Shown here: positions 27,212-35,446 of the stretch, piece after piece
Numbering within the stretch: position 1 is the stretch's first letter
Layout: each line of letters opens with the position of its first letter
NCBI GenBank assembly: GCA_050117315.1
Contig: JASFMY010000004.1
Location: forward strand, 1 to 64,000
Direction of reading: 5' to 3'
Source of the DNA: JANQIV01 sp050117315
Lineage (GTDB): Bacteria > Bacteroidota > Ignavibacteria > Ignavibacteriales > Melioribacteraceae
DNA: 64,000 nt
Program-made: the position numbers and the translations under genes
Notes under the pieces: model-generated
The model's database searches: none
Told to the model about the DNA's origin: nothing
Seen by the model: the letters and a program-made list of their open reading frames with translations, nothing else

Positions 27212-28446
27212 TGTTAATATGGGAAATTATAAAAGTTGCAATGAATGCATTGCATTCAAACAAAATGCGCTCTACACTTACTATCTTAGGTATTATAGTT
27301 GGCATCTTCTCAATTATATCTATCAGTACCGTCATCTCAATGATGCAGACGAGCATAGAAGAAGGTGTTTCTTCACTTGGTAAGAATACTTTTGAGCTTC
27401 AGAAATGGCCGTCCGTTAGAACCGGAAGCGCAGAGGAAAGAGCCAAAATACGAAACAGGGAAAATATAACTACTGAAGAATATTACAAGTTAAAAGATAA
27501 ACTTGAGGGAATAGCTAGATACGTTGGCTGTGAGCTGAGGAATCACGGTGTAAGATTTAAATTCGGGGGTGAAGAAACCAACCCCAACATTAGTGTTTGC
27601 GGATGTACTCCTGAGTCTTTCCCGAATAATAACTGGAACATAGATACAGGCCGGGAATTTGGTTATAAAGAAATTAACAGTGTTGAAAAAGTTGTAATAC
27701 TCGGCAAAGATATAACTGATAGGTTGTTTGAGTATGTTGACCCCATCGGACAGGAAGTTTGGATGGATAATCACAAGTTAACTGTAATTGGAGTGCTTGA
27801 AAGCCAGGGTGACGTGTTTGGGCAGAGCCAGGATAATTTTGCCATTATCCCTATTACTACGTGGCAGTCATATTATGGCAAAAGAAACAGAAGTGTAAGT
27901 ATTACAGTACAGGCATTTACCAAAAAAGAATATAACGATTTAATTGAGGTAACGGAGGGATATTTTAGGACTATTAGAAAAGTACCCCCAGGTGAAGAAA
28001 ACGATTTTGATGTACGATCAAATGAAAATGTGCTAAAGCAGATAAATGATATTACAGCCGGATTCAGAATTGGAAGTTTTGTTATTAGCGGAATTGCATT
28101 ACTTGCAGCAGGGATCGGAATTATGAATATAATGCTTGTTTCAGTAACAGAAAGAACCAAAGAAATAGGTATAAGAAAAGCAATTGGCGCTAAAAAGAAA
28201 AACATACTTTTTCAGTTTTTAATTGAAAGCATCACGTTATGTATGATAGGGGGAATTGTTGGAATAGTGCTTGGAGTAGCAGCCGGCAACTTTGCAGGTT
28301 CCATGCTGGATGCTACTGCAGTAATCCCTGTAGATTGGATTTTAATCGGAGTGACTTTATGTGTGGGTATCGGAGTTTCTTTTGGTACTTACCCGGCCTA
28401 TAAAGCTTCCAATCTTGATCCTATTGAATCGTTAAGATATGAGTAA
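27211..28446 (+). CDS. MacB-type ABC permease 2, 411 aa
   Basis: It has the same MacB/FtsX layout as permease 1, with LTILGIIVGIFSIISIS as first span and GIRKAIGAKK near residue 325. It is closely related along its whole length to permease 3 downstream (shared SSLGKNTF-type, CGCTPE, GQSQDNFA and SVTERTKEIGIRKA blocks). The two are thus recent tandem duplicates that likely act as a heterodimer or alternative pair with the single ATPase. Start ATG overlaps the stop of permease 1. Confidence 0.92.
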   Translation: MLIWEIIKVAMNALHSNKMRSTLTILGIIVGIFSIISISTVISMMQTSIEEGVSSLGKNTFELQKWPSVRTGSAEERAKIRNRENITTEEYYKLKDKLEGIARYVGCELRNHGVRFKFGGEETNPNISVCGCTPESFPNNNWNIDTGREFGYKEINSVEKVVILGKDITDRLFEYVDPIGQEVWMDNHKLTVIGVLESQGDVFGQSQDNFAIIPITTWQSYYGKRNRSVSITVQAFTKKEYNDLIEVTEGYFRTIRKVPPGEENDFDVRSNENVLKQINDITAGFRIGSFVISGIALLAAGIGIMNIMLVSVTERTKEIGIRKAIGAKKKNILFQFLIESITLCMIGGIVGIVLGVAAGNFAGSMLDATAVIPVDWILIGVTLCVGIGVSFGTYPAYKASNLDPIESLRYE

Positions 28447-28527
28447 AAGGAATTTAGATGTAGTTCCTAAGGGACTGCATCATATGTTTAAAGCGACTTA
28501 AAAATCTGTTTAATCTTGGGGGAGAAA

Positions 28528-29751
28528 ATGGAATTAATCAAGGTTGCTTTCGATTCGTTAAGAAACAACAAGCTACGTTCATCATTAACCATTCTCGGAA
28601 TAGTAGTCGGAATCTTTTCAATTATCTCAATTAGTACTGTTATTAGAATGCTGCAGAACAGCATTGAAGAAGGGGTATCACAGCTAGGCAAAAATACATT
28701 TCAAATACAAAAGTTTGACGTTGTTGTTGGCGGAGGCCATAACGACAGGGCAAGATTCCGCAACAGGAAAGATTTAACACTCGAACAATATTACAGACTA
28801 AAAGAAATGGTGCCGCAAGCAAAATCTATAGGTGCTGAGATGTGGAACTACAGCAGAGTAGTGAAGTATGGCAGTGAGGAAACAAATCCGAATGTTTTTT
28901 TATGCGGGTGCACTCCGGAAGCATTTCCGAATAATAAATGGGTAATTGATAGAGGAAGGGAATTTAACGAAAATGAAATTGCACGCTACGAAAGGGTAGT
29001 TGTGCTCGGTGCAGACGTAGCCGAGAAACTTTTTGAAAATATTGATCCGGTTGGCAAAGAAATAAAAATTGATAACAGGAAACTTACGGTAATTGGAATA
29101 CTTGAGAAACAAGGAGCAATGTTCGGACAAAGTCAGGATAACTTTGCTGTGATCCCAATTACTTCATTTCAGAATGCTTACGGTAAAAGATACAGGAGCA
29201 TAAATATAACTGTTACCACAAACAGCAGGGAAGATTATGACGATGTAATGGAAAGATGTATAGGTGCGATGCGTACTATCAGAAAGGTTGAACCGGGTGA
29301 GCCAAATGATTTTGGTATATTTTCCAATGATTCTATTCTAGGACAAATAAATGATATTACAGAAGGGGTAAGAGTAGGTGCTCTTGTAATTGCTGCTATT
29401 GCATTGCTTGCTGCAGGGGTAGGCATTATGAATATTATGCTTGTTTCCGTTACAGAACGCACTAAAGAAATTGGGATTAGGAAAGCTGTTGGTGCTAAGA
29501 AGCGAAGCGTCTTAATTCAGTTTTTAACCGAAGCGATAATACTATGTCAGCTTGGAGGGATATTGGGGATTATAACCGGGCTAGCAGTTGGAAACTTTGC
29601 AGGTTCACTACTTAATGCCTCTGCAAGCGTCCCGGTGGATTGGGTTATTGTTGGTGTTTTATTATGTGTAATTGTTGGAATATCTTTCGGGACATATCCG
29701 GCTTACAAAGCTGCAAACTTAGATCCAATAGAAGCATTGAGGTATGAATAA
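28528..29751 (+). CDS. MacB-type ABC permease 3, 407 aa
   Basis: It is a third permease with one N-terminal span, a periplasmic MacB_PCD domain containing CGCTPEAFPNNKW, and three C-terminal spans with GIRKAVGAKKR. The closest relative in the window is permease 2. The ATG at 28528 is preferred because GGGGGAG sits 4 bp before it; an upstream in-frame TTG would place the ribosome site inside the gene. An 81-bp gap separates it from permease 2. It ends the efflux operon, with the next gene on the opposite strand. Confidence 0.92.
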   Translation: MELIKVAFDSLRNNKLRSSLTILGIVVGIFSIISISTVIRMLQNSIEEGVSQLGKNTFQIQKFDVVVGGGHNDRARFRNRKDLTLEQYYRLKEMVPQAKSIGAEMWNYSRVVKYGSEETNPNVFLCGCTPEAFPNNKWVIDRGREFNENEIARYERVVVLGADVAEKLFENIDPVGKEIKIDNRKLTVIGILEKQGAMFGQSQDNFAVIPITSFQNAYGKRYRSINITVTTNSREDYDDVMERCIGAMRTIRKVEPGEPNDFGIFSNDSILGQINDITEGVRVGALVIAAIALLAAGVGIMNIMLVSVTERTKEIGIRKAVGAKKRSVLIQFLTEAIILCQLGGILGIITGLAVGNFAGSLLNASASVPVDWVIVGVLLCVIVGISFGTYPAYKAANLDPIEALRYE

Positions 29752-29794
29752 ACTGATTTCAGAAAGCATATTAGATCATTGTTGTATCTTAAAT

Positions 29795-30175
29795 TTATTG
29801 TTCGAGAAGCCAAGCCAATGCTTCATTTTCATTTGCGAAAATTTTTAAGGTATATCCCCTGTTATAGGCAATGGTTTCAGCAAAGAGCAATTCCTTTCTT
29901 GTTTCTTCATTTAAATCAACCAATGCTAATTTAAATTTCCTGCTCCAGCCGAAAGACTCCGGTGAACCGATCCACTCAAAAATAGCCGTTGTAGTTAATT
30001 TGCCTGTTATATCATAAAGTACTAATATTTTATCAAGTCTTTTTGCTTTACAAGCTTCTGATATTTTTAACCAGACTTTTATATCATCTTCAAGATGAGA
30101 AGCCTTTTCACGTCTTCCTGTTACCACTACTTTCAAATAATTTTTGATTTCTTCAATTGTATAATTATATGCCAT
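29795..30175 (-). CDS. STAS/SpoIIAA-like protein, 126 aa
   Basis: The 126-residue soluble protein has the alternating beta/alpha layout of SpoIIAA-like STAS domains: LKVVVTGRRE, DDIKVWLKISEACKAKRLDKILVLYDITG, and an ending LKIFANENEALAWLLEQ, typical of the SpoIIAA-like family found in Bacteroidota and Cytophagales. No partner (anti-sigma or transporter) is adjacent. AGAGATAATTT precedes the ATG. The assignment to the fold is by pattern and not certain; the function is unknown. Confidence 0.7.
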   Translation of the reverse strand: MAYNYTIEEIKNYLKVVVTGRREKASHLEDDIKVWLKISEACKAKRLDKILVLYDITGKLTTTAIFEWIGSPESFGWSRKFKLALVDLNEETRKELLFAETIAYNRGYTLKIFANENEALAWLLEQ

Positions 30176-30336
30176 AAATTATCTCTTTCCCGATATCTAA
30201 TCATATAATAGAAGAGAGGAGAAAATACGATGCTAGGCCTCGACCGCGATTTCAAAAACCAATACTTAAATTATTAACTTTAAAAGTTACTTGCTATGGC
30301 GATTATAATAAATTAATTAGTAAACAGCAAAAACTA

Positions 30337-30789
30337 TTACTGCTCTGTTACGTAATTATAAAAAATATCTATTTTGTGCTGAGAGTTGCCTTTTAGGTAT
30401 TCTTCAAAAAAATTCCTAGTAAATCCTCCTAAATCAAAGTTGAGAATATTTTCTAATTCAGCCCATACATATTCTTCTGCTTCATCGTTTAATGTAACTT
30501 TTAGGGAGTCCGTCCGACAAAAATAATCTACAAATATGAAATGGTGTTTGCCGTTAAACGTTTTGCTGAAAATACTTTCCTGGAGACTTATAAGTTTTAT
30601 ATCATAAATATCCAGACCGGTTTCTTCTTTTATTTCTCGCCTCAGCGCATTTTCCATTTTTTCCTCGGCCTCTACATGCCCGCCGGGTATAACATATTTA
30701 TTATTCCATTTTGAAGATTTACAGAGAAGTATTTTATTATCGGGATTAAAAATAACAGCACCAACAGTTAATTCGGGATAATTACTCAT
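30337..30789 (-). CDS. NUDIX hydrolase, 150 aa
   Basis: The Nudix box GGHVEAEEKMENALRREIKE followed by ETGLD (about residues 34-58) has all essential Gly and Glu residues (GX5EX7REUXEEXGU), so the enzyme should hydrolyse a nucleoside-diphosphate-linked substrate. Substrate cannot be told from sequence. The ATG at 30789 is chosen; a GTG nine bases upstream is also possible. It is transcribed alone, on the same strand as the STAS-like and GNAT genes. Confidence 0.9.
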   Translation of the reverse strand: MSNYPELTVGAVIFNPDNKILLCKSSKWNNKYVIPGGHVEAEEKMENALRREIKEETGLDIYDIKLISLQESIFSKTFNGKHHFIFVDYFCRTDSLKVTLNDEAEEYVWAELENILNFDLGGFTRNFFEEYLKGNSQHKIDIFYNYVTEQ

Positions 30790-30874
30790 ATAATTCACTT
30801 ACTTAATTAGAATTAATTCGGCCAATATAAAGTTGTCTTTTGTAGCGGCTAGTAAATTTTACTGATGACTAATT

Positions 30875-31996
30875 CTATTTTAATTTATATTCATAAGCCC
30901 GGTAAGTTTTGTAAGGTATGCCGCGCATTGTACGCGCACCCTTTATCATTGCTTCATTATCTTCCAGTACCCAGCTTGCTTCCCCTTGATAAATCCCGCG
31001 CTTTGCCGCACGGTTTATTATTTCCCAGTAAAATGCAGCATCTAATCCGCGTTTTTGAAACTCCGGAACAATCCCTAAAATTATAATTCTAGCCCAGGGA
31101 ATTTCTTTCCGCTTAGTAAACAACTTAATAATGTTAAAAGGAAATAATTTCCCGTTCATCTGTTTGAAGATATAATTGAAATCCAGCATTACTAAAGCAA
31201 AGCCGATTGTTTCTCCATTTATTTCGCCGAACAAAACTAAGTCGGATTCGACTAAAGGCTTTAGCGAAGCTGCGGCGTCATCTATTTCTTTGTCTGTAAA
31301 AGGAACGAACCCCCAATTGGGTTCCCATGCTTTGTTATAAATGTATTTAACTTTGTTCAATTCATTTTCGAAGTCTTTCATATTGACTTCTCTAATTTTT
31401 AGTCCCGATCTTTTCTTCGCAATCTCCGCAACTCTTTCAATTTTAGGTTCTTTCCTCATTTCTTTTTCTGTAATTTTCCAAGCATGCAAATCTTTTGCTT
31501 TTTCAAAACCATAGTTTTCAAGCAAATCAATATAGTATTTAGGATTATATGGCATCATCAATCTTGGTGAATCTTCAAAACCGTCTACCAATAAAGCCCA
31601 ATCGTCATTTGTGGAAGGGTTGACGGGACCCCGTATTGCGTCAAAGCCTTTTGCCGCACACCATTCTTTTGCAGTATCAAATAATTTGTTTGCAACTTCC
31701 TGGTCATTATTGCATTCAAAGAAACCAAAGAAGCCTATATTTTCATTATGCACTTCATTATGGAGATCGTTTGAGATAGCGGAAATTCTGCCGGCTATCT
31801 TTCCGTCTTTATATGCCAGGAAAGAATCCATATCCCCATGCTCGAAAAAAGGATTTTTCTTTTTGTTGACTTTCTTTTTTATATCCATCAATAACGGCGG
31901 TACCCAGTATGAATCTTCTTTGTAAACTGCCCAAGGAAATTTTAAAAAATTATTTAATTCAGAATTATTAGTTACTTTCCTGATTTCAATACTCAT
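30875..31996 (-). CDS. GNAT-like N-acyltransferase, candidate ceramide synthase
   Basis: The 373-residue protein has GNAT-like elements (FLAYKDGKIAGRISA near the N-terminus and a C-terminal ARIIILGIVPEFQKRGLDAAFYWE motif, resembling the acyl-CoA-binding turn). It belongs to the long GNAT-type group found beside sphingolipid genes in bacteria. It follows the serine-palmitoyltransferase-like gene on the same strand, although an intrinsic terminator lies between them. By known biology in Caulobacter, a putative N-acyltransferase makes bacterial ceramide with Spt and an epimerase-like reductase. Assignment as bCerS is inference. GGAG precedes the ATG at 31996. Confidence 0.65.
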   Translation of the reverse strand: MSIEIRKVTNNSELNNFLKFPWAVYKEDSYWVPPLLMDIKKKVNKKKNPFFEHGDMDSFLAYKDGKIAGRISAISNDLHNEVHNENIGFFGFFECNNDQEVANKLFDTAKEWCAAKGFDAIRGPVNPSTNDDWALLVDGFEDSPRLMMPYNPKYYIDLLENYGFEKAKDLHAWKITEKEMRKEPKIERVAEIAKKRSGLKIREVNMKDFENELNKVKYIYNKAWEPNWGFVPFTDKEIDDAAASLKPLVESDLVLFGEINGETIGFALVMLDFNYIFKQMNGKLFPFNIIKLFTKRKEIPWARIIILGIVPEFQKRGLDAAFYWEIINRAAKRGIYQGEASWVLEDNEAMIKGARTMRGIPYKTYRAYEYKLK

Positions 31997-32021
31997 TATT
32001 ACTCCATTAAATTGAATATAA

Positions 32022-32046
32022 AAAAGCATCCCGACCGGGATGCTTA
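32022..32046 (-). terminator. terminator after the SPT-like gene
   Basis: On the minus strand the stem AAGCATCCCG / CGGGATGCTT with a short loop is followed by TTTTTTA, 6 bp after the SPT-like stop codon and before the GNAT-like gene. It is an intrinsic terminator, possibly a leaky one if the two genes share a transcript. Confidence 0.85.
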
Positions 32047-32051
32047 TAAGA

Positions 32052-33242
32052 TTAGATTAATCCCAAATCTTTACCGACTTTTGTAAAAGTCTCAATAATA
32101 AAATCTAGGTGCTCATTTTTATGAGTAGACATATAGCTTGTTCTCATCATCTGTCTTCCTGGAGGAACACCGGGAGAAATAAATACATTCACAAAAATTC
32201 CCGCATCGTAAAGTGTACGCCACATTTTAAATGCAATTGCATCATCACCAACAATTACAGGTACAATACCTGTTCTACCTTCAAGTACGTTAAAGCCGGC
32301 TTCTTTTAACCCTGTTCTAACTCTATTTGCATTTTTCACCAACTGATCAACTCTTTCAGGTTCTGCTTTTAGAATTTCCAAAGAGGCAAGAACTGCGGCA
32401 ACAGCTGCCGGAGTAGGTGAAGCGCTGAATATCAATGCCGGTGAGTGATGTTTAAGATAGTCAATTACTTTTGCTTCACCTGCAACAAATCCGCCGAGAG
32501 ATGCAAAAGTTTTGCTGAATGTACCCATTGTTAAGTCTACTTGATCTTCAAGGCCAAATTCACTTGCTGTTCCTCTTCCGCCTTTACCTATAACCCCAAC
32601 AGAATGTGCATCATCGATTAATAATCTCGCATTATGTTCTTTTGCCAGTTTTACCATGGTAGGTAGGTCCACAATTTCTCCGCCGGTACTAAATACACCG
32701 TCGCTTACTATTAGCTTTCCTGCTTCTTTAGGTATTTTACCTAAAACCCTTTCCAGGTCCTGCATGTCGTTGTGTTTGTAACGAAGCAACTCGGCTGTAG
32801 CGCCGCGTGCCATTAAATTCCCGGCAACAATACATGCATGATTATCTTTATCGGAGATAACATATTCACCGCGTGTTACTAGAGTCGGTATAATTCCTTG
32901 TGCTGTTTGATAACCTGTACTGTAAAGTAAAACAGCTTCAGCATTAAAAAAATCAGCTAGTTTTTCTTCAAGTTCAATATGTAGATCAAGAGTACCTGTT
33001 AAGTATCTTGAACCCGAACATCCTGTTCCGTACTTACGAACAGCTCGTTCGGCAGCTTCTTTAACTTTTGGATGGGCTGTTAAGCCAAGATAGTTATTAG
33101 AACCGGCCATTATAACTTTTCTTCCTTCAATGGAAACAACAGGTCCCTCATTTTCTTCTATTGGTCTAAAATAGGGGTATACCCCCATAGCTTTTACTTC
33201 ATCAGCACGAGTAAATTCATAACATTTTTTAAAAAGGTCCAA
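32052..33242 (-). CDS. serine palmitoyltransferase / KBL-family PLP acyltransferase
   Basis: It is an alpha-oxoamine synthase: it condenses an amino acid with an acyl-thioester and releases CO2. The PLP Lys244 sits in TFSKTFASLGG, with GSNNYLGL (about 47-54), DDAHSVGV (about 213-220) and GTGCSGSRYLTGT present. The family includes Spt, KBL, BioF and HemA. The epimerase and GNAT-like neighbours, and the resemblance to bacteroidotal Spt, favour serine palmitoyltransferase, which makes 3-ketosphinganine. KBL (no tdh neighbour) is the main alternative. The gene diverges from the epimerase gene across a 125-bp promoter region. Confidence 0.8.
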   Translation of the reverse strand: MDLFKKCYEFTRADEVKAMGVYPYFRPIEENEGPVVSIEGRKVIMAGSNNYLGLTAHPKVKEAAERAVRKYGTGCSGSRYLTGTLDLHIELEEKLADFFNAEAVLLYSTGYQTAQGIIPTLVTRGEYVISDKDNHACIVAGNLMARGATAELLRYKHNDMQDLERVLGKIPKEAGKLIVSDGVFSTGGEIVDLPTMVKLAKEHNARLLIDDAHSVGVIGKGGRGTASEFGLEDQVDLTMGTFSKTFASLGGFVAGEAKVIDYLKHHSPALIFSASPTPAAVAAVLASLEILKAEPERVDQLVKNANRVRTGLKEAGFNVLEGRTGIVPVIVGDDAIAFKMWRTLYDAGIFVNVFISPGVPPGRQMMRTSYMSTHKNEHLDFIIETFTKVGKDLGLI

Positions 33243-33367
33243 ATTCTCCCTCCAGTAATTATATTTATTTAGATATTTTTCTTAATTTTGCATTCTTATG
33301 AAACGAAGCATATCAAAATATCATATAAAAGCCATAAAATCAAATTTTTCAATGGGTTATAAATACT

Positions 33368-34363
33368 ATGGACAAAAAAATAACGTCAGTGGTTACAGGG
33401 GCTACAGGATTTGTAGGAAGCCATCTTGTTGATCTCCTTTTGGAGAAAGGTAATAGAGTTAAATGTATTACAAGAAAAACAAGCAGTTTAAGATGGCTTA
33501 AGGATAAGCCGGTTGAAATTTATGACTGCGGTTTGTTCGACAGAGAAGCTTTAAAAGAAGTTATAAAAGATGCAGATTATTTATTCCATGTTGCCGGTGT
33601 AGTAAAAGCAAAGGATAAAGAAGGATATTATAAAGGCAATGTAGAGACAACCGGAAATTTACTTGATGTTGTAAAAGAAGTAAATCCGGGAATCAAAAAA
33701 GTTGTGATTGTCAGCAGTCTTACGGCATGCGGCCCTTCTAAGATTGGCAGACCAAATAATGAAGAAACAATTCCGAACCCGATTACTAACTACGGCAGAA
33801 GTAAATTGGAACAGGAAAAGCTAACAAAGAAATATATGAATGATCTCCCAATAACCATAGTAAGACCCCCGGCGGTTTACGGTGAAAGGGACACAGAGAT
33901 TTATCTTTACTTCAAAACTTATCAGCAGGGTCTTATGGCGATGATTGGTTTTAATGATAAAGAAATAAGTTTGATTCACGTAAAAGATTTGGTAAACGGA
34001 ATTTATTTAGCAGGTATAAGTGATAACTCTGCCGGTAAACTTTATTTGATTACGCCTGAAGAAATTTACACATGGCCGCAAATAGGGGATGCTATCGAAA
34101 AACACATCGGCAAAAAAGCACTGAGGATTAAGATTCCTCATTTTTTAATTTATACAGTCGGGGCTGTTGCAGAATTCTTTTCATGGTTTAGCTCAAAAGC
34201 CGCAACGTTTAATTATGAAAAGGCAAGAGACTTTGTGCAGGAGGCTCAAACGTGTGATGCATCCAAAGCTGTTAAAGAACTTGGTTATCGTCAGCAAACA
34301 TCTTTGGATGAAGGAATAAAACGCACCATCGATTGGTACCGCGAAATGAAATGGCTGAAATGA
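33368..34363 (+). CDS. NAD-dependent epimerase/dehydratase, candidate CerR
   Basis: The Rossmann start TGATGFVGSHLVDLLLEKG (about 9-27) and the active-site YGRSK motif (about 142-146, Tyr-x-x-x-Lys) define the extended SDR family. Acting residues are intact. Its place beside the SPT-like and GNAT-like genes matches the third component of the bacterial ceramide pathway, the epimerase-like reductase that reduces 3-oxo-ceramide. That role is inference. Dihydroflavonol-reductase-like activities are an alternative. Its last 73 bp overlap the convergent DUF123 gene. Confidence 0.8.
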   Translation: MDKKITSVVTGATGFVGSHLVDLLLEKGNRVKCITRKTSSLRWLKDKPVEIYDCGLFDREALKEVIKDADYLFHVAGVVKAKDKEGYYKGNVETTGNLLDVVKEVNPGIKKVVIVSSLTACGPSKIGRPNNEETIPNPITNYGRSKLEQEKLTKKYMNDLPITIVRPPAVYGERDTEIYLYFKTYQQGLMAMIGFNDKEISLIHVKDLVNGIYLAGISDNSAGKLYLITPEEIYTWPQIGDAIEKHIGKKALRIKIPHFLIYTVGAVAEFFSWFSSKAATFNYEKARDFVQEAQTCDASKAVKELGYRQQTSLDEGIKRTIDWYREMKWLK

Positions 34364-34764
34364 TTTTTTGTTTTTGAATAAAACAGATGTGATTCAGCTT
34401 CAGGGTTATCACTGTTGCCGAAGCCCTTTGCCGGGATAGTTATTTGTGGAAATACTAACATGTCATTAGCTATTTTTATTTCCATATTTTTAGGCCCGTT
34501 TTTAATGTAATAAACGGCTATTATTTTATTGGAAGGTATTGTTGTAATGTGATCAATATGCCAGTGTATTTTTTTATTTTTTCTTAAATGCCTTTTAATC
34601 CTGTGATAAAAATTTTTCTGTGCACTGCCCACATAATAGTAGTAACCCTTATCAAATTTAACCCCGGAAAATTTTTTAATTAATAATTGAAAAGGCTGTC
34701 CAGCAAAAATTTCAAGAATGTAAATTCCGCTTTTTACATCAATTATTTTCCGCACCTTCGTCAA
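34291..34764 (-). CDS. DUF123 / GIY-YIG-like protein, 157 aa
   Basis: The protein has IYILEIF...YYYYVGSAQKNFYHRIKRHLRKNKKIHWHIDH, which fits the DUF123 family with a GIY-YIG-like nuclease core (GYYYYVGSA, RIKRHL). The Glu of true GIY-YIG nucleases is not obvious, so activity is doubtful. The start is uncertain: TTG at 34764 or GTG at 34755. It overlaps the upstream heme lipoprotein by 26 bp and the convergent epimerase by 73 bp, a tight layout. Confidence 0.75.
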   Translation of the reverse strand: MTKVRKIIDVKSGIYILEIFAGQPFQLLIKKFSGVKFDKGYYYYVGSAQKNFYHRIKRHLRKNKKIHWHIDHITTIPSNKIIAVYYIKNGPKNMEIKIANDMLVFPQITIPAKGFGNSDNPEAESHLFYSKTKNHFSHFISRYQSMVRFIPSSKDVC

Positions 34765-35146
34765 TCCAGATTCTAATTCCGTCTATGTGGTTTTGGGTTA
34801 ATTCGGGATATGAAACCGGCGGCATTTGTGATACTCCTGCACGGCGTTCAATTGCCCAAACAAGTATGCTGTTGTCCGGCTCATTGGGAGTTAAAATAAA
34901 ATAGTCTGCCGTGGTTTCCGCCCAGCTTACAAGCGAGATGTCTCCTGCACGGTCAATTGAGTTGTGGCAGCCTGATCTGTTACATTTGGCTTCAAAAACT
35001 TTTTGGATATGCATACTGTAACTTACATTGCTATCTGGAATAACCATTTCGTTAATGGCAGATTGACTGATGGTATCGTCGCAACCTTGAAAAAGGATGA
35101 TAGTAATAAGGATGAGAGAGAATATGAAATTTATAAAATGCTTCAA
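34739..35146 (-). CDS. heme-binding lipoprotein with CX4CH motif, 135 aa
   Basis: An N-terminal hydrophobic segment ends in a lipobox ILFQGC (Cys22), so it is a lipoprotein of the outer face. KCNRSGCHN (about 55-62) is the CX4CH variant common in Bacteroidota cytochrome-c-like domains, and an SQMPPVSYPELTQ stretch could supply the distal Met ligand. It looks like a small planctomycete-type cytochrome domain protein. The start is TTG at 35146 with AAGGA eight bases upstream. The remaining sequence gives no pathway clue. Confidence 0.8.
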   Translation of the reverse strand: MKHFINFIFSLILITIILFQGCDDTISQSAINEMVIPDSNVSYSMHIQKVFEAKCNRSGCHNSIDRAGDISLVSWAETTADYFILTPNEPDNSILVWAIERRAGVSQMPPVSYPELTQNHIDGIRIWIDEGAENN

Positions 35147-35201
35147 TTTGTTTCCTTAAACTTATTCTGCAAATTCAGAGATGATGGAAATTATTTCAAA
35201 C

Positions 35202-35231
35202 AAAAAGCCTTCTATCTTAGAAGGCTTTTTG
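35202..35231 (-). terminator. terminator of the tRNA-Ala gene
   Basis: On the minus strand AAAAAGCCTTCTA pairs with TAGAAGGCTTTTT directly after the tRNA 3' end. It is a strong intrinsic terminator that belongs to the host copy of the tRNA. Confidence 0.85.
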
Positions 35232-35307
35232 TGGAGCTAAGGGGGCTCGAACCCCTGACCTCTTGACTGCCAGTCAGAAGATCGAAAATTTATGTTATTA
35301 TAGCTCC
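35232..35307 (-). pseudogene. tRNA-Ala(GGC) 3' half at prophage attL, fused to tRNA-like 5' sequence
   Basis: From the anticodon to the 3' end (35232-35276) it matches tRNA-Ala(GGC) very well: loop CTGGCAG, GAGGTCAG, T-loop GGTTCGAGCCC, and acceptor TTAGCTCC plus A. From 35277 onward the 5' half is lost: no D-arm forms and the anticodon stem has a mismatch. Yet GGAGCTA lies at the right place to pair perfectly with the acceptor. That gives A3:U70 in place of the G3:U70 alanine identity pair. I read it as the displaced host 3' half of a phage target tRNA, with the intact gene expected at the other prophage end. Confidence 0.65.
35264..35276. other. attachment-site core (anticodon palindrome)
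   Basis: TGACTGCCAGTCA is a perfect 13-bp palindrome with one central base over the tRNA anticodon loop. Such symmetric anticodon sites are a usual crossover point of tyrosine integrases. The integrase gene starts within 200 bp. The exact crossover cannot be fixed without the right attachment site. Confidence 0.55.
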
Positions 35308-35446
35308 ACATAAAAAGCTTAAAATGAACTAAATTATCAACTTTGTTAATATAGTAAATTTTTTATTAACTAAGAATTATTCCGATAATTCCGCTAATTC
35401 TGATAAATTATGTCGTAATAATGTCGTAAGAAATAAACTATTTTTC

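Noticed and set aside
1..35260. Anti-phage defence island
   Set aside because: No restriction enzyme, toxin-antitoxin pair, CRISPR or other known defence gene was seen in the chromosomal part.
35232..35307. tmRNA 3' end or functional tRNA-Ala
   Set aside because: It lacks the tmRNA tag region, has no D-arm and loses the G3:U70 pair, so a displaced tRNA half fits better.
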